Shown here: in pieces, positions 23,076 through 34,164 of the stretch
Layout of the letters: the number at the start of each line of letters is the position of its first letter
Numbering within the stretch: position 1 is the stretch's first letter
The notes under the pieces: generated by a model
The model's database searches: none
Told to the model about the DNA's origin: nothing
Seen by the model: the letters and a program-made list of their open reading frames with translations, nothing else
Assembly: GCA_033439265.1 (NCBI GenBank)
Contig: JAVTVX010000035.1
Coordinates: 12,364,001 to 12,428,000, forward strand
Reading direction: 5' to 3'
DNA: 64,000 nucleotides
Source: Dillenia suffruticosa
Lineage: Eukaryota; Streptophyta; Magnoliopsida; Dilleniales; Dilleniaceae
Program-made: the position numbers and the translations under genes

Positions 23076-26000
23076 CTACTTGTCTAATGTTGTTTTGAGA
23101 TCAATTGGCTTATAAAGAACTTCACTTATAGCATTGGCCATTTCACTTGCTGAAGTAAATCCATCGACCTTGTTGTAGACCAAGTGAAGTACTTGACTCA
23201 TGTCCCAGAACAAATCTTTGCAAGCTCTAGGAACAACACTCCCCTCAGTCTGCAAAACCATTCTTAGCAACTTCTTCCGACTTTCGTTGATGCAATCCTT
23301 CAGTGCTTTAATGGAGTCTTCTTTTGTTATTGTGCCGCCACCTTGTATCATGTACATGTCCACGGCACTCAATTTTCCTTCTTCAGTCTCCCTCTGTAAC
23401 ATAGTGCCACAATTTATGAGTGTAATATACAAGTAAAAGATAGAATGGATTTAGCCCAGTGTTTTTTTAGACATTTTTAAAAATCAGGTCATTTTAATTT
23501 TTTTTATCATTGAATTTTTGAACACTTTAGTTGGTATTTATGAATGGGTCTATAGCCAGTGGGGCAGGACTTGGTCTGGTCCCAACTTGTATTCTTTAAT
23601 ATCCCATATGTACACCGTCCAACTCAACCTATCACATAATCAAATATAATTTTATTAAGAAGATTGGACTCAAGACATGTACCTCGTCTGATTGCACATC
23701 ATTAAGCAGACGACCACAAATAGATAGAAGTTTGAAGAGTTCCTGATATTCAGAACTTCTAATAACCTCTTCGGAAAGCTTGGGCCCCAGAAGATACATG
23801 GCTGGGAGGATAATAGGTCCCAAAGCAATTGAAACAATCGCAGCGCTCATGTACTCATCTATTGTTGAAACAATCTTGTCTCTCGTCCACTTTGCTTCCA
23901 TCCACATACTTGTAAGCAAATCCTTCCACTACCATCACAAAGATATGCAACATCCGAAAAACAATATTAGCATTACTCATTTATTTATTTTTGGCATTCA
24001 AACTATGCAGGAGATACACCACACTGTAAACAAAAGACAAGGTATAAATCTTAATTAGACTAGCAACAAATGCCTTTTCTTTTCCTAGTGTGTGCTCCAA
24101 TTGTATGTGTCACTTGTGGCTATTTTACACGCAAAGTGTTATAGGCATTTTTTTCCTTTTCTTTTCTCCACGTAAAAAAGGTTAATCATCTATATAGTTT
24201 GATAGTATGATTAAAGTAGTTTTGATTCTCCGAGAGCTGACGTAATATTTTCCCATTAGTTATTGCAGACAGGAAAATTTGAATCATGTTATAGGAAAAA
24301 ATTCACCAATAACAATTTTTTTAACATATATAAAAGTCAAATAATTAAACAAATAACGGCATTCTTGCAAGCAAATGTTACACCCAGATGCACGCATTCA
24401 TAGACCAAAAAAGTTGCTTACAATTTCAATGATGTGATCTTTAACACAACGTCGTTGCACTTTCATTGCCTTGTCTGCAGTCTCACAAATGATACCGCGA
24501 AGTGCCCAGAATATAATTTCAACTGTCTCGGAGCAAAAAATGGTATTCTCTTCTATATCCCACCTGCATTTCAATTTTCATCACCATCATTGTATAAGAT
24601 TTATAAATTGTGTAATCACTTCAATAGTAACAAAAGGGAAGTCAAAATTGCTAGAAGCATACTTGTCAAACAAATGAATAAGGTTTTCCTGTTCTTCCTT
24701 AGAACTTCCAACATCAAAAAAGTCATCGATCATATAAGCAAGTACTGCATGCTTGACCCATGATATGCGTACATCTGATCGCTCGGGAGAGAAATTAGTT
24801 GCCGAGGCAGCAAACTGAGTAACCGTCACCTTCCGCCTACTGAACTTTAGTTTGTCTAATCTGCATTCTGTCTCCCAACTGTTGCATTCAATTCAAAGAT
24901 GTCATATATATACATCATTTCCTCGTTTGATTTATCCAAATCTCATAATTTCAGGGTCACCAAAAGCATGCACCTCTCAAGTTGCTTGAGCTCATGTTGT
25001 TGTAACAACTGGCAGCTGTTGAAATCTTGCACTCCTAGATTATGAAAATCTTCATTTGAGATGTTTGAACAACTGGCACCAAAAAACGTTAAACGGATGA
25101 GCTAATGATAATATTGAATGCAGATTTATTTTTTTATTTTTTTATTTTTTTGAGTTATAAGAGATTTGAACCCTAGATCATGTGATTAATAGATTAGGGC
25201 GATGGAGATTGTGATCACTAGGATATTGAATGCAGATACTTCACCATTTGTGAGCAAACTAAAATGATAATGGAAAAGTGACGCTACTTTGTACCGATGA
25301 GCACAAAGCCATCACCTTTCAGTTTCCCTGGTGGTAGTCAGACTAAAGTGCCATAACCATAATTATTTTATTTCGACTTTTTAGATGCCTTGCATGAGTC
25401 CAGAAGACACCCACTTAGCAGCTTGATCCAAGTATCACAAAGGGGAGCGTTCAAAATTTCATTTCGTACCGATATGAAGATTTTGCAATTTGCACCCAGT
25501 TGCTGTCGTAATCCTTTAGATATGCCTTATTAACAATGCGATCCAAACTTGCATGGTAGGGAAAGTTTAGAGCATGAATCACCTGGAACAAATAAACTTC
25601 ATTTGTTAAAGAGCTCTGTAGGAAAGGCAACCAATGTCATCATAGAAGCTCTCTAGTTACCTACTTCTTTAGTAAGATTGCCATCTTGAATTTCACCTGT
25701 GTGTAATTTATTTTGTAGGAACTCTCTTGACCAAGAGTTTTGTTCCTCCAAAGCCGATTCATGTGGACATATCACAAGCTGTGAAGCCTTAAATAACTCC
25801 AGTACACCACTTGTTGTGTCTCTACATTGTCCTTCAATCGAGTCAAGGTATTCAACTTTTTCGACAAATTGAATCAATAAATCTGTATGACATCAAATAA
25901 AGAAAAAAAAAATTCTTGTGAAAAATAGGGAAAAATTATTTATCAACTCTTAAATCTCAGTTAATATATTACCTGAGGAGACATCATATCCGTGAGTGCG

Positions 26001-28321
26001 CAATAGTCGAAATGCCAAGGCGCAAGTGGTGAGATCTAAAACAATCTCTTCATCCTCTTGCAACCACCGCCTGTGTAGAAATAGTATTATGTTTTTGCAT
26101 ACTATAGAATGAAATTTTATGATGCTTCATTAGGCATATAGAATATTAATTACCTGTGTGTTTCATCCAGTACTCTTTTGATCTCATTTTTGAAATGCCG
26201 ATCAGTCCCCAATTTTTCAAGATTATCAATCATAGAAAGACAGACGAAAACATCGAAAGGGTAAATGATTGGAACTGTGGAGAATCAATGGAATGAGACA
26301 AGACCATAACAATATGTCTTAGACATACTATGATATTTACAAGCATATCACTTATTAAGTAGTCATGGGGAGGTACCTCCATCTCCAAAATTCTCCATGA
26401 GCCTGTTGAGGTAATTAAGGCAATTAGCATCTTCAAGGTGAGTGAGAGCAGCTGCTGTGGTGGATGGCGAATTGAAAAGAGATCCATTTTTCCTTTGATA
26501 TGCCATGATGCTTTTCCAGTCGTTCAGCTTACCCATTCCTTCCGCTAAGTATGCTAGGTAGGCTTTGCTTCCTTTTGAGTTACTTCGGTAACATCTAAAT
26601 TATACACAAAATAGAAAGAATGAACATGCTATGGAAAAGGAGAAATGTGTGATCTTGTCTATTAACTCCTATGCCAAAATATCACACCTCTCAAGTTCCA
26701 AATCTCTATTGGAGAAGACAGCTTCTAAATCTTTTGGTGTTAAAGGGAGCACCAAATCCATATCTCGAGCATATTCAACCATACCGGAAAATAGGATGTC
26801 AAAGCCAATCGGAGAATATTGCCTTTCATCATAGACCGATGCAAAATTAGACTTAATGAAATGGAGACCTGCAAGTTGGGAAGCATAAAATAGGATAATT
26901 TATATACCTTTTTCAAGAGTAAAAAGAAAATAAACAAAGGTAAAGAACATATACCTTTCTTGACATGTCCTTCACCTATGTCCCATCTCCTGAGTGCCAA
27001 AATGCATGCCATGGTTGATGAAAGAGCGTCTTTAGTTAGCAAAGGACCACGACATGGCAGACCCCATGAGCCATCAGGATGTTGATTGTCTAGCAACCAC
27101 TTGACGCAGCCAGGAAATAATGGTGCGTGTGATGAATTTGGAGAAGGAACCATAGCCATCCAAGCAGTGTCATATGAAGACACTGAAAGTTCAACCTTAT
27201 CAAACATCCTCTTGATTCTCTCTTTAGACACGTCAACCCTCTGCATAAATGAATTGATTAGTAAATCGTATGGTCCAACCTGTTGACCAAAAATTGTAGA
27301 AGAGAGATTCATTGACAGAGGCTAGAACGCCATACCAGAATAGAGGTCTTGGTTTCTGGTGCAATTTGAATGGCTGGGACTGGACTAGCTGCAAGAGAAA
27401 TAATGTCATTAAACGATTTTTAAAGACGAGAAATGGTGTTAATTTTTTTTACCATGAGTTGGCAATTTATTGATCATTACTTTTTACAACTTGATAGAAA
27501 ATTCTTAGCAAAATATAACTGATCCCTTTTGTCAATTGTTTCCTCATAATATGTTCAAGTATTGTCCATTTTAAACAAGTCATGGAATAGTTATAATAAT
27601 ATGTTCAAAAACCTGAACTTAAAATAAATAAACCCTTTGTAACACCAAAAGTCTCCTATTTATCAATGGGAACTGAACCGAATATTTTACCACCAAACTC
27701 TAATACTCAATATATATATATATATATATATATGCATATATATAAAAAAAAACCTCAATGCAAAAGTATAACAGGTGAACTTCGGTTCGAACAAAAAAGA
27801 ATTTGGATCATCGTAATATAATATAATGGGTATAATAAGTATTATATAATTTTAAAATATAAAATCACTTGTTCCGTTAAAAAGTAATACAAAAAACGAC
27901 AACAACAAATAAAAAAGTACTTTTTTAAATTTATAATATCCAAATGTCGTAAATGATTCAAAGCCATCCTAGTCCTTCAATTTTATGTACGAGAAAATTG
28001 AAATATGTTGGATTGTTTATTGACAAATATAATAATGATGATTTAAATAACTTTATTTATAGATTTTTACATCTCACATCTTTTGTTGCAAAAACAATTA
28101 ACGTGAAACAATACAAAACAAAAAAGTTAAGATTACCTAAACACCTAATCACAATATTTACAATCAAATGTAGAGTTTGGTTTATGTTAAAATATCAAAC
28201 TATTTGACTAATGAAATTATGCTTAAGAACGAGAGTGACCTGAAACCTTTTGGGGGGATCCTCGTTTCTTCATTTGGAGAAGAGTCTGCGTACAAGGGAG
28301 AGATAAAGCTCTCGACTCCAT
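23076..28321 (-). CDS. Kaurene synthase-like class I diterpene synthase, 14 exons
   Basis: Exons (high to low): 28321-28240, 27388-27336, 27240-26955, 26868-26688, 26594-26377, 26274-26154, 26070-25973, 25882-25665, 25582-25470, 25072-24974, 24878-24663, 24563-24422, 23928-23683, 23393-23076. All introns are GT-AG; phases match throughout; 2391 nt give 796 residues, normal for the family. Residues 1-about 40 are basic and Ser/Thr-bearing, fitting a plastid transit peptide. SSYDTAW is at 66-72 and DGSWG at 101-105. The class II DxDD position reads DLTT (326-329), so no protonation-type activity is expected. The class I motifs are intact: DDFFD (541-545) and NDVQSDERE (685-693). Such enzymes ionise a copalyl-type diphosphate in plastids to make a diterpene. 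GPII (646-649) keeps the kaurene-synthase isoleucine. Yet [17 protein letters not shown] departs from the usual NGVLTTVVDDFFDVGGS, and SILRVDVSKE replaces SxLCFEGTKE, which suggests a specialised paralogue. Exon 1 was chosen from its splice phase and leader. Confidence 0.9.
25111..25237 (-). mobile_element. Short tRNA-type SINE with 15-bp target duplication
   Basis: A 97-bp insert (25126-25222) in the intron between exons 10 and 9 of the diterpene synthase is flanked by exact copies of ATATTGAATGCAGAT (25111-25125 and 25223-25237). Read on the minus strand it starts CCTAGTGATCAC, has a box-B-like GGGTTCAAATCTC (25173-25161) and ends in an A-rich tail, AAAAAATAAA-type. Box A (TAGTGATCACA) is weak. 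The perfect duplication suggests a recent insertion. Confidence 0.8.
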
Positions 28322-28353
28322 GCTCTCAATCACACACACAGAGACAAAAAAGT

Positions 28354-28375
28354 GAGAGAGAGAGAGAGAGAGAGA
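28354..28375 (-). promoter_or_regulatory. CT-rich leader of the diterpene synthase gene
   Basis: On the minus strand this is a (CT)n run about 33-54 bases upstream of the ATG at 28321. Pyrimidine patches are common in plant 5' leaders. Confidence 0.5.
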
Positions 28376-28514
28376 TGCTGGGAGAGACAAAAGCGAATGT
28401 TTTTAGCTGGTTCTTGGTCTTAATTGATGACGTAACTTCTGAAATATTGAGCCCAGAGATAGAAGCAAACGAAAATATTAATTCCTTCTCTTTACTGGTA
28501 GTGCAATTTCTAAG

Positions 28515-28524
28515 ATATATATAT
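28515..28524 (-). promoter_or_regulatory. Candidate TATA box of the diterpene synthase gene
   Basis: ATATATATAT (TATATATA core) about 195 bases upstream of the ATG, leaving a leader of roughly 160 bases that holds the CT run. Assigned by position. Confidence 0.45.
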
Positions 28525-28539
28525 TAAACTGCGAGTGTT

Positions 28540-28937
28540 CAAAAAGTGAAATAATTTATAAACTATTGAGCAAAATCAAATAAAATTTTAGGATGCGAGA
28601 ACTTGCATCTGTATATCCAATAAATTCCATTCTTTTTTCTTTTGATTAACTTATTTTATATTAAGATTACAAAAATTCCTTTTATTATTTTTTTCCTACT
28701 TTCAAATATCCCTTCAATTTTAATTCATTAACCCTTATTGCATCTGTACATCCAATAAGTTCCACGAATACACATGGATACCCCATCCTTAGCTTTTTCC
28801 CTTATTTTAATCAGCCAAAGAATTTCATGATCTCGTGAAGTTGCAAGTGAGAGTCTGTCGTTGTTCTCCCTTTACTAGTTCACCCAATGGATAGCTATCA
28901 AAAATTAGCATCTTAAGCAATATTTTATATTCTTAAT
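28540..28937. other. Intergenic DNA
   Basis: AT-rich; no gene seen. A GCATCTGTATATCCAATAA-like phrase occurs near 28605 and again near 28740. Confidence 0.5.
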
Positions 28938-29520
28938 ATGTTATAAAACCATATTAAGAATATAAATTAATATAATTATGGAAAGCATATGGACATGATT
29001 GTGATATCATGTTCAAGAGATGAAGATGATATAAAATATGAATTTTAATACTCCATTACATTCCTTAATTATTACAAAATATTAGTTTTATACAGAAAAT
29101 TTATTATTATAAATATAGAAATAATTATTACAAATATGGAATAAATAAAATCAAATATTTTCAAATTCAAATTAGAATATCCTTCAAACTCAATGATTCT
29201 GACTCTGATTATGGTTCTAACTCCTAGTTTTTTGGCTCTTGCTATGACTATGGTGTTGTGGGTGCATAAATAATTCTTTTTATAAAGAGAGCTTTGATAT
29301 CATAAATAACAAAATTAAATATGATTTTAAAACCATATTAAGCATATAAAATAATATGAATATGGTTGTGGAATCATATTAGAGAGATGGAAATAATATA
29401 AAATATAAACACTAATACTTTATCATTTCAATTAATTATTATAATATATTGATTTTATGTGTAAATAATTTATTGCTACAAATATAGAAATAATTATTAT
29501 AAATATAGAAATAATGAAGT
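28938..29520 (+). repeat. Old direct duplication, two units of about 210 bp
   Basis: 28938-29153 and 29318-29520 share order and wording: AAAACCATATTAAG, a GAGATG-A-GA-GATATAAAATAT stretch, and AAATATAGAAATAATTATTA near the end of each. Repeat offset is about 370-380 bases. No element ends recognised. Confidence 0.65.
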
Positions 29521-30446
29521 TAAACAAATCAATAATTTATTTGGTTTTGATACATAATATATTTCTTCACACATTCAAATCATGCACCAAATAAACAAAG
29601 AATGTCCATTGCCTCAAATTATCAAAAAAAAAAAAAATAAGATGGCCGTGATGAGATCCATCCCTTCTGCAAGACTTGGCTCCACTTACCTTGTTGAAAA
29701 AGTTAAAATAAAATTTCAGCAAAAATTAAATAAATTTATAAATAGAAAAAAATTTATTTTCATATAAAATTTTAACTTTTACGTTCAAAATTCTTTATAT
29801 TTAGTCAAAAAAGAGAGAGTTGTGGCATTGACAATTTTATCACTTTTCCAGTTAACTTGAATTAGAATTCCATTGGATACCATATTTAATTCCATAAATT
29901 CTAAAAATTAGAAAATTTATTGTAACGGTCTTTTCATGTGATCTGAAATTTGAATTAGATATGGCCATAGTTCTAAACAAATTGTGAAATCATAATGAAT
30001 CGAACTATGGTCAACGGCTCAAAAAATCATGGTTCAATTTATGGTTCAAAAATTAAAATTAAAACTGTGTCTAAAAATATTGTTCCAATTTCTTATTTTG
30101 AAAAATTAAAGATTGACCTCTCAAAACAATGTTTTTCGGTTCAAAAAGAAGTTTTTTTTTTGGATATTTTTTAATTTTCTCATTGCAACACAAATGACAT
30201 TAAAAATTGAAAATATTAAAAGAAAAAACTATTATCATCAGGGGGAACCCGAAGAGTTATTTGAAAAGGGGAAGAACGAGTTCAATTTGATCGTGGAAAA
30301 CCGTTGACCATACGAATGGAAAACTTGAAGCAGGACTACCAACTTTACCCTTCATCCACTAAAATGACCAACGTACCCCTTAATCTCAGTGGGACCGAGC
30401 AGAGCCGCAGAAATGTGACGTTGCACTTTGGTGGCTAAACGTCGAT

Positions 30447-30449
<3 letters not shown>
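29521..30449. other. Intergenic DNA
   Basis: AT-rich; no gene seen. The region from about 30300 becomes less AT-rich and probably holds the promoter of the exon at 30593. Confidence 0.45.

Positions 30450-30450
<1 letters not shown>

Positions 30451-30477
<27 letters not shown>
30451..30477 (+). repeat. (CT)n run in a probable 5' leader
   Basis: CT repeat about 115 bases before the ATG at 30593, followed by TAGGGTTTCAG, a phrase common in plant leaders. Confidence 0.6.
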
Positions 30478-30480
<3 letters not shown>

Positions 30481-30592
30481 AGGGTCGGAAGATTCCCTTT
30501 CCTGCACCACTCGAAATTTAGGGTTTCAGAATCTTCAAATTCTCGCCTTGAGAAAGTCTTTGAAAAATTTTTCGCGCTCCGATCCTCCAATC

Positions 30593-30680
30593 ATGTCTGG
30601 CTTCAAGGATCAAATTGTCTATCGACTCAAACAGAAATCTGTTGCTGTTATGAGAACTTCACATGTTTCGATTCTACCAA
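30593..30680 (+). CDS. First exon of an unidentified plant gene
   Basis: ATG at 30593 after a CT-rich leader opens 29 codons, MSGFKDQIVYRLKQKSVAVM followed by RTSHVSILP. A good donor (CAA|GTATGC) follows at 30681. The peptide is basic and looks like a real protein start, but I do not recognise the family. One possible terminal exon is 33872-33942 after TTCTTCTACAG: it keeps phase, adds 22 residues ending RICCWDAS and then a stop, giving 52 residues. That pairing is a guess; other exons may lie beyond the large gypsy fossil that begins at 34165. A foldback element sits in the supposed intron. Confidence 0.4.
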
Positions 30681-30780
30681 GTATGCATTTCTAATCTGAT
30701 TCTCCAACTTTCCTTGAATTTGTTCCACAATTCAATCACAATGAAAGAGTTTTGTACGCATATATTCATAATTTTTTTTA

Positions 30781-31271
30781 AACATCTCCCGTAAAAATAA
30801 TTTTCAAAATTAATATAATATGCCGAGTTTTAATAATATTGAATTTTGAAAACTCGATATATTTAAAAAAAAAAAACAGTGCATATCGAGAATTGAACTC
30901 TCGATATGCACTATGCTCTCCTTCCTCTCTGCCTCACTCTTTCCCCCTCCCCACTCTCTCTCTCTCCCTTCCTTCCTCTCTTCCTCCTCTCTCTCTTTGT
31001 GCCCGCCGCACTCTCTCTCCCGAAATCCAAGAGGGAGAGAGAGAGGGAGGGAGAGAGAGGGGCAGAGAGGGTGGGAGGGAGAGAGAGAGTGGGGGACGGG
31101 GAGAGAGAGACAGAGAGGGAGGAGAACGCAGTGCAACTCTCGACATGAACTGTTCACTTTTTTTAAGTACGTTGAGTTTTCAAAACTCGACACGTACAAA
31201 TAGTGAACGACGAGTTTTGAAAACTCAATATATTGTGTCAATTTTGAAAATTTTTTGTTAAAAGAGATGTT
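30781..31271. mobile_element. Foldback MITE, about 491 bp
   Basis: The whole interval is one imperfect inverted repeat. Ends AACATCTC / GAGATGTT are followed inward by ATTTTCAAAATT, TTTTGAAAACTCGA, a TGCATATCGAGA / TCTCGACATG pair, then a CT-rich arm (30920-31020) facing a GA-rich arm (31030-31125). Arms are roughly 200-240 bases. Flanks on both sides are T-runs (AATTTTTTTT / AAATTTTTTTT), a possible 8-10-bp target duplication. No protein. Confidence 0.75.
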
Positions 31272-34164
31272 CTAAAATTTTTTTTGACGGATACATGTGT
31301 ACAAAGCTCGCTCCACAATGAGAACCCTAAATTTAATTTTTCCAAACCCCACTTATTCAGTTCTGATTTAGTAGGAGTACTTGATCGCTCGTATCATTTA
31401 TATTGGAATAGAAAATATTTTTGAAGCAGTCATACTTGGGATTGAGCACTTCTCATTGTCAATTTTTTCCGAAGGGCCTGAATTTGGGTATGTTTAAATT
31501 TCATTCTTGGAGCTTGAAAGGGCCAACAGGACTTTTTTTCTGTGTTTTGAACTTAGGGATGCCGCAATTCATACCCAGCAACCAAATAATATATATGTTA
31601 TCGTATGGATATAAGGATGAAGCTTTTAATTGAGTTCCATTCCGTGTATGGTGCTTTTAGATTAACACACAGTAGATACGGTGCTTACATCTTTGGAATT
31701 GAGTCAATGAAAATGTAATTTCTTGCAAAGCATGGACTATAGAGCATGGGTATGTGCACAACTTGATGTAAATGTGGGAATGCAGAAAGTTTTGAAAAAT
31801 AGAATGCAACATGCAGGGGCGGAACTAGAAATGATTAATTTTTTTAAAAGAATTAATTTTAAGTTTTTTAAAAAAATTAATTTGCAATTTTTTTTTTTTA
31901 AATTAGAAGTATATAGTTATTATTTTAAAAAAATTGATAATTGGTTTGAAAAAAATTAGAAGTATAAGATAATTGGTTTACATTTGTATAGTTATTTTTG
32001 ACTTAATATTTTGTACTTTTATTTTCATTCAATTGATTGATGCAGGTGAAAGAAATAATTCAAAAGGAAAAGGTTTTGTGGTGGAATACTTTATTATTGT
32101 ACATATAACACATGCAATCAATTGGCTTAGTTATATGGGTATTATGACCACATCAGTTAGTAAAAGATTGGGGTTATGCATCTCTTTTGTTTGATGTAAA
32201 ACTTCATGCACTGTAGAAATAATAAAAACATATAAGAAAAAATTTAAGGCAAAACTTTATGAAAATAGTGGTGCTAATGCTTGTGATTAAAGAAAGGTTG
32301 TATACTTAATGTTTAAAGATATTATTTGGGAATAAAATATTTGTTAGATTTTGCATAGGAAAAGTTCATTGTAGGTGAAATAATCATAGTAGATGTCACT
32401 TTCCCAAGAATAAATTGCTACAAAAATGCTAACAGATTTTTTGTTCCTTTTTTTATATAATTAATCATCATAGATATAATATATAACACCAATTGGTTTC
32501 TAAAATTTTAAGCGAAAACGAAAAATCTTGACCTCAAAAAGAAGATACACTAATAAACATGAGCCCTTAGGGTTTTTTTTTTTTTTTTTTTTTTTGAAAA
32601 GTGAAAATTTGTGATTTAACATATCATGTTTATTATGTTAAAATATAATAATGATCTTAATAATTTAAAACATAATATACATATAAAGACTTTTTTTTTC
32701 TTCTTTTTCTTTTGCTGAGCAAATGGGTGAAAGCAACGGCTAACATTCCTATCCCTTCTAATAAAAAATAGATGCAAATTTTGCACTTGATATAACTTCA
32801 ATGAGGCAATATTTATCTACTCAGAACATTTATCATGCATTCACATTAACTTTGATGGGGCAGGGTGGCAGCCCCTGCCAACACGTCTGGGATATGAAAT
32901 AATGATATTTTTCTACATTATTGTAAAACCAACTTATTATAATTTTTTCTTATGCGAAAGACTCTTTCCACCGGTATAAATGACAAGTACGTTAAGAATT
33001 TCTAAAGTATCTAAGAATTTTCCACACAATGTGCGAGGCAAATGAAATTCATAAAAGATTGGATCTGCCACAGAATATTTGACATATATTTAGCATATGT
33101 CAAACAAATGCCGCGTTTGAGATGGTTCCTTCTGAAGTCCCCATGCTTCATGGTCCTAGGTCTTGGCATAGTTTGAAGATGACTAATCCTCAATGGTTTT
33201 TCTTCTGATGGGGAAATACTATATTTTGGTCATGGTTTGAATTATCTTCCCAAGTAGGATGATTTTATTGAATATGTTTGTACTAAAGATTTGGTTGTGT
33301 GTGCTCCAACCAAATAGGTTTCACATCAAACGCTTGTTTGTAAGTATAAGCTATTGTGTGGAAACACATATGGTGGTCCTTGTGCTTCATCCAACTACTT
33401 TATTTGTTATTGTTTGCACTTTCTAATACATTTTGCTTTTATAAAAAGAAAAAGGGTCCTAATATCCCCTTGAGAGGTTTGTTATATGGAAGTTCTACCT
33501 GTCTCATCTAATAAAGCATGGGAAGGAATTGATCATAGTATTGGTGTGGTCCTATTGTATGCCAGTTGGATGTCATATTTATTAGGCGTATCAGGCAACA
33601 GTTTGCATTTTGTAACCTTTTGCTTTGGTCCTGTGATTGGGTTTATGGTGGTACATGAAAATGGTTAATCAAAACAGAATTCAGCAAGGATTATAGAAAT
33701 AACCCCAAAAAGGAAAGGAGAAATGATTCCTTGATGTGTTTTTGTACATCTGGGAGTTCTAAATTGTCTTCTTAAGTACTATTCTTCTTTTTATTGGTGA
33801 TGCATGTGATTGATGAATACTATATTTCTTATACATATTTCTGCACAAACTTTGAGAGATTTCTTCTACAGGTACAAGTACGCAAGACAGTATTTCCCTT
33901 CTGGAGAACAAACTAAGGATATGTTGCTGGGATGCTAGTTGAAAAACACAAGTTCAAGCTTGGGCTCAAAGCAAATGCAGTTTCAAAGTGCTTGTGATCT
34001 ACTTATGTTGAACAACTGTGGTTGTAGCACACAGTGCAAGGTAACTTGAAAACCAAGGTGCAACGAATCTTGAACCTTCTTCTCCTTCATCTTCTTAATT
34101 TTTCAATCCTGGCTATGTAATCTAGTTGCCTGATCGATAATGCAGCTTTTTGGAAGTATAATAG
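31272..34164. other. Non-coding DNA before the gypsy fossil
   Basis: Probably intron and flank of the gene starting at 30593. AT-rich, with a long T-run near 32572-32595. A possible terminal exon lies at 33872-33942. Nothing else supported. Confidence 0.4.

Noticed and set aside
24434-24763. 109-residue plus-strand frame
   Set aside because: It is antisense to exons 11-12 of the diterpene synthase.
27953-28207. 84-residue plus-strand frame in diterpene synthase intron 1
   Set aside because: AT-rich, with no leader or similarity; treated as chance.
23076-28321. Bifunctional or class II (copalyl diphosphate) synthase
   Set aside because: The DxDD position reads DLTT while DDFFD is intact, so only class I chemistry is supported.
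30810-31261. Frames of 96-143 residues on both strands
   Set aside because: They are translations of the CT/GA arms of the foldback element.
33486-33668. 60-residue hydrophobic frame
   Set aside because: Looks membrane-like but has no splice context, family match or leader; likely chance.
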